From: Gammaproteobacteria bacterium
GTDB lineage: Bacteria; Pseudomonadota; Gammaproteobacteria; Eutrophobiales; Eutrophobiaceae
Reading direction: 5' to 3'
NCBI GenBank assembly: GCA_018676275.1
Contig: JABHFC010000450.1
Span: 1 to 11,270, forward strand
Length of the DNA stretch: 11,270 nucleotides
Below the pieces are notes generated by a model. The model had not been told where the DNA came from. It saw nothing but the letters and a program-made list of their open reading frames with translations, and made no database searches. The translations under genes and the position numbers were made by a program. Below, one piece after another: positions 7,106 through 11,270 of the stretch (positions are counted from its first letter, which is position 1; every line of letters begins with the position of its first letter).

Positions 7106-7680
7106 TAGGCTAGTCCAGTGAAACCCATGAATGCCATAGATAGAATTCCCAAAGTGATGAGCATTATTGATGCGCCCTGAAAAGCGACGGGAATGTCTGA
7201 GACGATGATACGATCACGCAAGGCAGTAAATATGACAACGACAAGACCAAATCCACTTGCCGAACCGATACCAAAAAAAAGTGAAGTGATTAGCCCCTGG
7301 TTTTGTTGAATATTAATCAGAACAGCGCCAACTAAAGAAGTATTTACCAGTAATATTGGAATAAACACTGCCGTTTTTTCGTGCAATATTGGCCAGTATT
7401 TTTTAAGAATTTTCTCTATAAGCAAAACTATCAGGCTGACAAGGATGACAAAAAATAATAGTCGCAGGAATTCCAGATCAAATGGAGTCAGTATGCAAAG
7501 ATTTATTGCGTAAGTGAACATACTTGTAACTGGCAGAATCACAAGCATTGCTATGGACAGGCCAATTGCCGTTTCGATTTTACGCGAGACTGCAAAGACA
7601 GCGCTGGTTCCCAACAGATAATCCAATACCAGATTATTTGCCAGACAAGCAGCTATAAAAACGAGGAATAATTCAGTCAC
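7105..7680 (-). CDS. rsxA: Rnf/Rsx electron transport complex subunit A, lacking both Fe-S ligand cysteines
   Basis: RsxA is a six-helix inner-membrane subunit (191 residues; E. coli 193). Its identity is clear from AANNLVL-type helix 1, the SRKIETAIG loop, FTALRDRIIVSDIPVAFQG and the end LSMAFMGFTGLA, all of which align without gaps to E. coli RsxA as I recall it. In the family, Cys in LGLCPF (E. coli 26) and Cys in TTNCAVLG (E. coli 114) bind, with two cysteines of RsxE, the Fe-S cluster buried at the A/E interface. Here those positions are Ser26 (AGC, 7605-7603) and Thr114 (ACT, 7341-7339); the only cysteines are C12 and C62. Asp20 in helix 1 is also unusual. The start codon is GTG (7680-7678), chosen because it gives the family N-terminus; the ribosome site is weak. 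It is the first rsx gene, 92 bases after metG. Confidence 0.97.
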   Translation of the reverse strand: MTELFLVFIAACLANNLVLDYLLGTSAVFAVSRKIETAIGLSIAMLVILPVTSMFTYAINLCILTPFDLEFLRLLFFVILVSLIVLLIEKILKKYWPILHEKTAVFIPILLVNTSLVGAVLINIQQNQGLITSLFFGIGSASGFGLVVVIFTALRDRIIVSDIPVAFQGASIMLITLGILSMAFMGFTGLA

Positions 7681-7712
7681 TGGATGGTGATCCGGCTATT
7701 TGAATTCGGGCT

Positions 7713-7741
7713 AGTATGAAATGAATTGAATTTGGCGACAA
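7713..7741 (-). promoter_or_regulatory. Candidate promoter for the rsx genes
   Basis: In the 92-base metG/rsxA gap, on the minus strand, TTGTCG (7741-7736, 4 of 6) and CATACT (7718-7713, 4 of 6) are separated by 17 bases. This is a modest match; no terminator is visible after metG, so read-through is equally possible. No SoxR- or FNR-like box is evident. Confidence 0.2.
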
Positions 7742-7772
7742 GCACAAATCCATTTGCATCAATCAAGGCTGC

Positions 7773-9803
7773 TTATTTGATACGCATTCCCGGTTCGGCA
7801 CCTTCATCCGGGCTCAAAATGAATATTTCACTACCGCCGGAACCTGCTGCCAGCACCATTCCTTCGGATAATCCAAATCGCATTTTCCTGGGGGCGAGGT
7901 TAGCAACCATGACTGTCAGGCGACCTTCCAGACTGGAAGGATCATAGGCAGCCTTGATACCAGCAAAAACATTACGCTGTTCACCACCGATATCCAGCGT
8001 CAGCTGTAATAACTTGTCTGCACCTTCAACGTGTTCGGCCTTGACGATACGAGCTACACGCAAGTCCACTTTAAAAAAATCATCTATGCTGATTTCGTCT
8101 GCAACTGGATTATTCAGCAAATGTTCACTTAAATTGCTATTCGTATCATCCGTTGTCGCTTCGAGGTTTTCTTTACTGTCTTCAATCATGGCGTCTATGT
8201 GATCCTTCTCAACTCGTGTCATTAAAGGTTTAAACTTGTCAATTTTGTGATCCAGCAGAGGCTCATTCAAATCCTGCCAGCTCAGCGGGTCAATATTTAA
8301 AAATTCCTCTACTTTTATTGCGGTAACAGGCAGCACTGGCTTCAGATAGATTATAAGCAGACGAAAAAGGTTGAGAGCCATACTACAAACATCTTGTACC
8401 TCGTTCTCGCGCCCCTCTTCTTTAATAAGAACCCAGGGTTTATTCTCGTCAATGTATTGATTGGCTTCGTCCGCCAGCAACATTATTTCGCGCATCGCCT
8501 TGCTGTATTCGCGGGATTCATACAGTTCTGCGATGCCTGCATTGGCAATTTTATTGAACAGTTCAGGTTTCGCCAGGCTTGATGACAGTTGTCCATCAAA
8601 GCGTTTATTTATAAAGCTCGCACAGCGACTTGCGATATTGACCACCTTGCCGACTAAATCAGAATTAACGCGCAGGGCAAAATCATCGAGGTTCATGTCA
8701 ATATCTTCTACCTTATTACTTAATTTTGCCGCAAAGTAATAACGCAGGTATTCCGGGTTTAAATGATTCAAATAGGTACGGGCATTAATAAAAGTACCAC
8801 GACTCTTGGACATTTTTTTGCCGTTGACTGTCAGGAAACCATGAATAAATACATTTGTCGGTTTACGAAACCCTGCTCCGTGCAGCATTGCCGGCCAGAA
8901 CAAGGTATGAAAATACATAATATCTTTGCCAATGAAATGGTACATTTCCGTTTCACTGTCAGGATGGGTATAAGCGTCAAAATCGAGATCGGTTTTATCA
9001 CAAAGGTTTTTAAAACTGGCAAGGTAACCAATTGGTGCATCCAGCCAGACATAAAAATACTTACCCGGCTGATCGGGAATCTCAAAGCCAAAATATGGAG
9101 CATCACGAGAAATATCCCATTCCTGTAAACCAGATTCAAACCATTCATTTAATTTATTAGCCGTTTCACTTTGAAGATTGCTGGACGTCCAGTCCTTCAA
9201 CATGTTTTCAAAATCAGGCAATTTGAAAAAGAAATGTTCAGATTCTTTTTCTACAGGTGTTGCGCCAGAGATAGCTGAGAAAGGTTTGATCAGATCAGTA
9301 GGTGAATAGGTACGATCACAGTTTTCACAACTGTCTCCGTATTGATCGCTTGCATGACAAAAAGGACACTCACCACGAATGAACCTGTCCGGCAGGAACA
9401 TTTCTTTTTCCGGATCATAAAACTGTTTGATGGTCCGACTGGTGATATGACCGCCATCTCGAAGTCGCGTATAAATCAGGTTGGCAAAAAACTGGTTTTC
9501 ATCGGTGTGGGTACTGTGATAATTGTCAAAACCGATAAAAAAATCCATGAAATCCTGTTCATGCTCCTGCCGTGCTTTACTGATCAATTCCTCAGGTGTT
9601 ATCCCGGCCTGTTCTGCACTCAACATGATAGGTGAGCCATGGGCGTCGTCGGCACAGACGTAGTAGCACTCATGACCACGCAGTTTCTGAAAACGCACCC
9701 ATATGTCGGTCTGAATATATTCCACCAAATGGCCGATATGGATTGATCCATTGGCATAAGGAAGAGCGCTGGAAACCAGCATTTGTCTCGATTTAAGTGT
9801 CAT
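7773..9803 (-). CDS. metG: Methionyl-tRNA synthetase, class I, with C-terminal tRNA-binding domain
   Basis: MetG joins methionine to its tRNAs, using ATP, for initiation and elongation. The 676-residue product is almost exactly the length of the E. coli enzyme (677) and aligns along its whole length. The catalytic Rossmann fold has the HIGH signature at 22-25 (SIHIGHL). The zinc knuckle has C146-x2-C149 and C159-x2-C162. KMSKS is at 330-334. The helical anticodon-binding domain contains the WVL motif (ENKPWVLIKEEGR). Residues about 574-676 are the EMAP/Trbp111-like OB-fold tRNA-binding domain used for dimerisation (DFFKVDLRVARI, GIKAAYDP, NLAPRKMRFGLSEGM). ATG 9803 gives the family N-terminus; the ribosome site is poor. 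It is divergent from apbC, an arrangement kept in several gammaproteobacteria, and has its own promoter in the shared gap. Confidence 0.99.
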   Translation of the reverse strand: MTLKSRQMLVSSALPYANGSIHIGHLVEYIQTDIWVRFQKLRGHECYYVCADDAHGSPIMLSAEQAGITPEELISKARQEHEQDFMDFFIGFDNYHSTHTDENQFFANLIYTRLRDGGHITSRTIKQFYDPEKEMFLPDRFIRGECPFCHASDQYGDSCENCDRTYSPTDLIKPFSAISGATPVEKESEHFFFKLPDFENMLKDWTSSNLQSETANKLNEWFESGLQEWDISRDAPYFGFEIPDQPGKYFYVWLDAPIGYLASFKNLCDKTDLDFDAYTHPDSETEMYHFIGKDIMYFHTLFWPAMLHGAGFRKPTNVFIHGFLTVNGKKMSKSRGTFINARTYLNHLNPEYLRYYFAAKLSNKVEDIDMNLDDFALRVNSDLVGKVVNIASRCASFINKRFDGQLSSSLAKPELFNKIANAGIAELYESREYSKAMREIMLLADEANQYIDENKPWVLIKEEGRENEVQDVCSMALNLFRLLIIYLKPVLPVTAIKVEEFLNIDPLSWQDLNEPLLDHKIDKFKPLMTRVEKDHIDAMIEDSKENLEATTDDTNSNLSEHLLNNPVADEISIDDFFKVDLRVARIVKAEHVEGADKLLQLTLDIGGEQRNVFAGIKAAYDPSSLEGRLTVMVANLAPRKMRFGLSEGMVLAAGSGGSEIFILSPDEGAEPGMRIK

Positions 9804-9974
9804 TCTTTAAACCAGCATTGAAAAGGCGGCTAACTTAGCATTAATAAGGTACAGCGTGAACATCCAATTATAATCTGAAGCCCTCTATTACCCAATTTCT
9901 CTAGTATGTCATCACCCGTAAGCTGGAAAATAATGTAATATAGCCGGCCCAAACAGACTACGAATGAGTGAGAT
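9804..9974. other. Divergent metG/apbC intergenic region
   Basis: The gap holds the start regions of two divergent transcripts. The minus-strand promoter for metG is convincing. For apbC only AT-rich TAGTAT and TAATAT hexamers (around 9903 and 9939) are seen, without a good -35. A second ATG at 9964, out of frame with apbC, opens a frame of only 12 codons that overlaps the apbC start. Confidence 0.7.
9867..9895 (-). promoter_or_regulatory. Sigma-70 promoter for metG
   Basis: On the minus strand a perfect -10 box TATAAT (9872-9867) lies exactly 17 bases after TTGGGT (9895-9890, TTG conserved). Initiation would fall near 9860, giving a leader of about 57 bases before the metG ATG at 9803. No antitermination (T-box) structure is visible in that short leader. 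Confidence 0.55.
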
Positions 9975-11066
9975 ATGTCAGACCTTAGTAAAGAACAAAT
10001 AGAACAAGCTCTTGCAGAAGTAGAGGATATTTATCTACAACAGGACCTGGTTAGTGCAGGTGCAGTGAAGGATATTACTATTACAGGTGATTCCGTCGAC
10101 CTTGCTCTGGAGCTGGGTTATCCAGCCAATGGTTATAAGGAGGAATTAACCGCCAGTGTTAAATCCCGCCTGCAGGAACTGAAAGGCATAGGCAATATTA
10201 ATGTCGATATCACATTTAATATTGTTTCTCACTCGGTACAAAAAGGCGTCAAACCGCTTAAAAGTATTAAAAATACAATTGCCGTGGCATCTGGTAAGGG
10301 TGGGGTGGGAAAATCCACAACTTCAGTGAATCTGGCGCTGGCATTACAGGCGGAAGGAGCCAAAGTTGGAATTCTTGATGCCGATATCTATGGTCCAAGC
10401 CAGCCTCGTATGCTTGGTTGTCATGCCAAGCCAGATAGTCCGGACGGCAAAACCATCGAACCCAATATCAGTTATGGCATCCAGTCTATGTCTATAGGTT
10501 ACCTGATAAATGACGAAACCCCGATGATCTGGCGTGGCCCGATGGTGACCTCGGCATTGGAGCAACTACTGGGAGATACGAACTGGGATGATCTTGATTA
10601 TCTGGTAATTGATCTGCCGCCGGGCACAGGTGATATTCAACTGACGCTTTGTCAGAAGATTCCGGTTAGTGGCGCTATGATTGTGACCACTCCTCAGGAT
10701 ATCGCTTTGCTGGATGCCCGAAAGGCATTGAAAATGTTTGAAAAAGTTGAGGTGCCCGTATTTGGCATAGTAGAAAATATGAGTACCCATATATGTAGTG
10801 AATGTGGGCATGAAGAACATATCTTTGGCAGTGGTGGCGGAGTGCAGATGTCAGAGCAATACGGTGTCGACTTGCTTGGTGCTTTGCCTCTGGACATAAG
10901 TATTCGCGAAGGTGCTGATAATGGCAGACCTACCGTCGCGATGGACCCAGAATCGAAGTTGACGCTCTTGTACAGGGATATAGCACGTAAAACAGCTGCG
11001 AAACTGTCGTTACAGGCGAAAGATTACAGTAGTAAATTCCCCAAAATCGTTGTAGAAAATGCATAA
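9975..11066 (+). CDS. apbC: Mrp/ApbC Fe-S cluster carrier ATPase
   Basis: This is a cytoplasmic P-loop ATPase of the Mrp/NBP35 family that binds and transfers a 4Fe-4S cluster to target proteins. Residues about 5-85 form the DUF59 (MIP18-like) domain. The deviant Walker A GKGGVGKST spans 107-115 and includes the signature lysine Lys108. ILDADIYGPSQPRMLG (133-148) is the switch region and DYLVIDLPPGTGD (208-220) contains Walker B. The cluster-binding C-x-x-C is C274/C277 (HICSECGHEEHIFG), expected to bridge a cluster between two subunits. The 363 residues match the E. coli protein (about 369). The start ATG 9975 follows GAGTGAGAT, a modest ribosome site. dcd follows after 3 bases, so the two genes are one transcription unit. 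Confidence 0.98.
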   Translation: MSDLSKEQIEQALAEVEDIYLQQDLVSAGAVKDITITGDSVDLALELGYPANGYKEELTASVKSRLQELKGIGNINVDITFNIVSHSVQKGVKPLKSIKNTIAVASGKGGVGKSTTSVNLALALQAEGAKVGILDADIYGPSQPRMLGCHAKPDSPDGKTIEPNISYGIQSMSIGYLINDETPMIWRGPMVTSALEQLLGDTNWDDLDYLVIDLPPGTGDIQLTLCQKIPVSGAMIVTTPQDIALLDARKALKMFEKVEVPVFGIVENMSTHICSECGHEEHIFGSGGGVQMSEQYGVDLLGALPLDISIREGADNGRPTVAMDPESKLTLLYRDIARKTAAKLSLQAKDYSSKFPKIVVENA

Positions 11067-11069
11067 CTT

Positions 11070-11270
11070 ATGACCATCAAATCTGACAAATGGATAAGAC
11101 GTAAGGCTGAGCAGGATGGTTTGATAGAACCTTTTGAACCAGGGCAGGTGAAGGAAAATGGAGGTGGCCGAATTGTCAGCTATGGCACCAGCAGTTACGG
11201 CTATGATGTTCGTTGTGCACCGGAGTTTAAAGTTTTTACCAATATCAATTCAGCAGTTGTCGATCCGAAA
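11070..11270 (+). CDS. dcd: dCTP deaminase, N-terminal part (runs off right edge)
   Basis: Dcd deaminates dCTP to dUTP, which dUTPase then turns into the dUMP precursor for dTTP. The first 67 residues (of about 188) are visible. They open with MTIKSDKWIRRKA, then GLIEPFEPGQV, VSYGTSSYGYDVRCAPEFK and VFTNINSAVVDPK, which match the Pseudomonas-type Dcd closely. The catalytic glutamate and nucleotide-binding arginine segments lie beyond the window. The gene starts 3 bases after the apbC stop without a clear ribosome site of its own, suggesting coupling. The adjacent metG, apbC and dcd order is also found in Pseudomonas. Confidence 0.97.
   Translation, partial: MTIKSDKWIRRKAEQDGLIEPFEPGQVKENGGGRIVSYGTSSYGYDVRCAPEFKVFTNINSAVVDPK

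Noticed and set aside
7105..7680. That this gene could be rsxE rather than rsxA
   Set aside because: The length, the SDIPVAFQG loop and the C-terminal LSMAFMGFTGLA match RsxA and not RsxE, and it sits first in the operon directly before rsxB.
7681..7772. Terminator between metG and rsxA
   Set aside because: No GC-rich stem with a following U-run is visible on the minus strand.

Overview
The window looks like chromosomal core DNA from a gammaproteobacterium. LptD and SurA imply a Gram-negative outer membrane with LPS. The neighbourhoods lptD-surA, rsxABCDG and metG/apbC-dcd are gammaproteobacterial, and the MetG, Dcd and Rsx proteins read closest to Escherichia/Pseudomonas-type versions. The DNA is moderately AT-rich. 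I see no mobile element, tRNA, rRNA or CRISPR array. Genus cannot be told from the sequence alone.

Layout from left to right. On the minus strand lie surA (5' part only, running off the left edge), lptD, yhbY, rsxG, rsxD, rsxC, rsxB, rsxA and metG. They are transcribed right to left, so metG is first and surA last. apbC (mrp) starts divergently from metG and is followed after 3 bases by dcd, which runs off the right edge. The 171-base metG/apbC gap carries a good sigma-70 promoter for metG. The rsx genes are tightly packed with start/stop overlaps (TAATG, ATGA, 8 bases, ATGA). yhbY follows rsxG after 17 bases. A 191-base gap then precedes lptD, and lptD and surA are 4 bases apart.

Function. 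rsxABCDG encodes most of an Rnf/Rsx inner-membrane electron-transfer complex: NADH to the RsxC flavin and Fe-S clusters, then RsxB Fe-S clusters, then covalent FMNs on RsxG and RsxD. lptD and surA work together in outer-membrane biogenesis: SurA chaperones barrel proteins including LptD, and LptD inserts LPS. metG (methionyl-tRNA synthetase), apbC (Fe-S carrier ATPase), dcd (dCTP deaminase) and yhbY (ribosome-associated CRM protein) are housekeeping genes. ApbC could plausibly help supply clusters to the Fe-S-rich Rsx proteins, but that is inference.

The most notable observation concerns the Rsx complex. The usual sixth gene, rsxE, is absent from its normal place after rsxG. RsxA has Ser26 and Thr114 where the family has the two cysteines that, together with two from RsxE, hold the intramembrane Fe-S cluster at the A/E interface. 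Loss of both the partner and the ligands suggests a reduced, cluster-less Rnf variant rather than a random mutation. RsxG also departs from the family at two conserved motifs, while the Fe-S sites of RsxB and RsxC and the FMN-threonine sites of RsxD and RsxG are intact.
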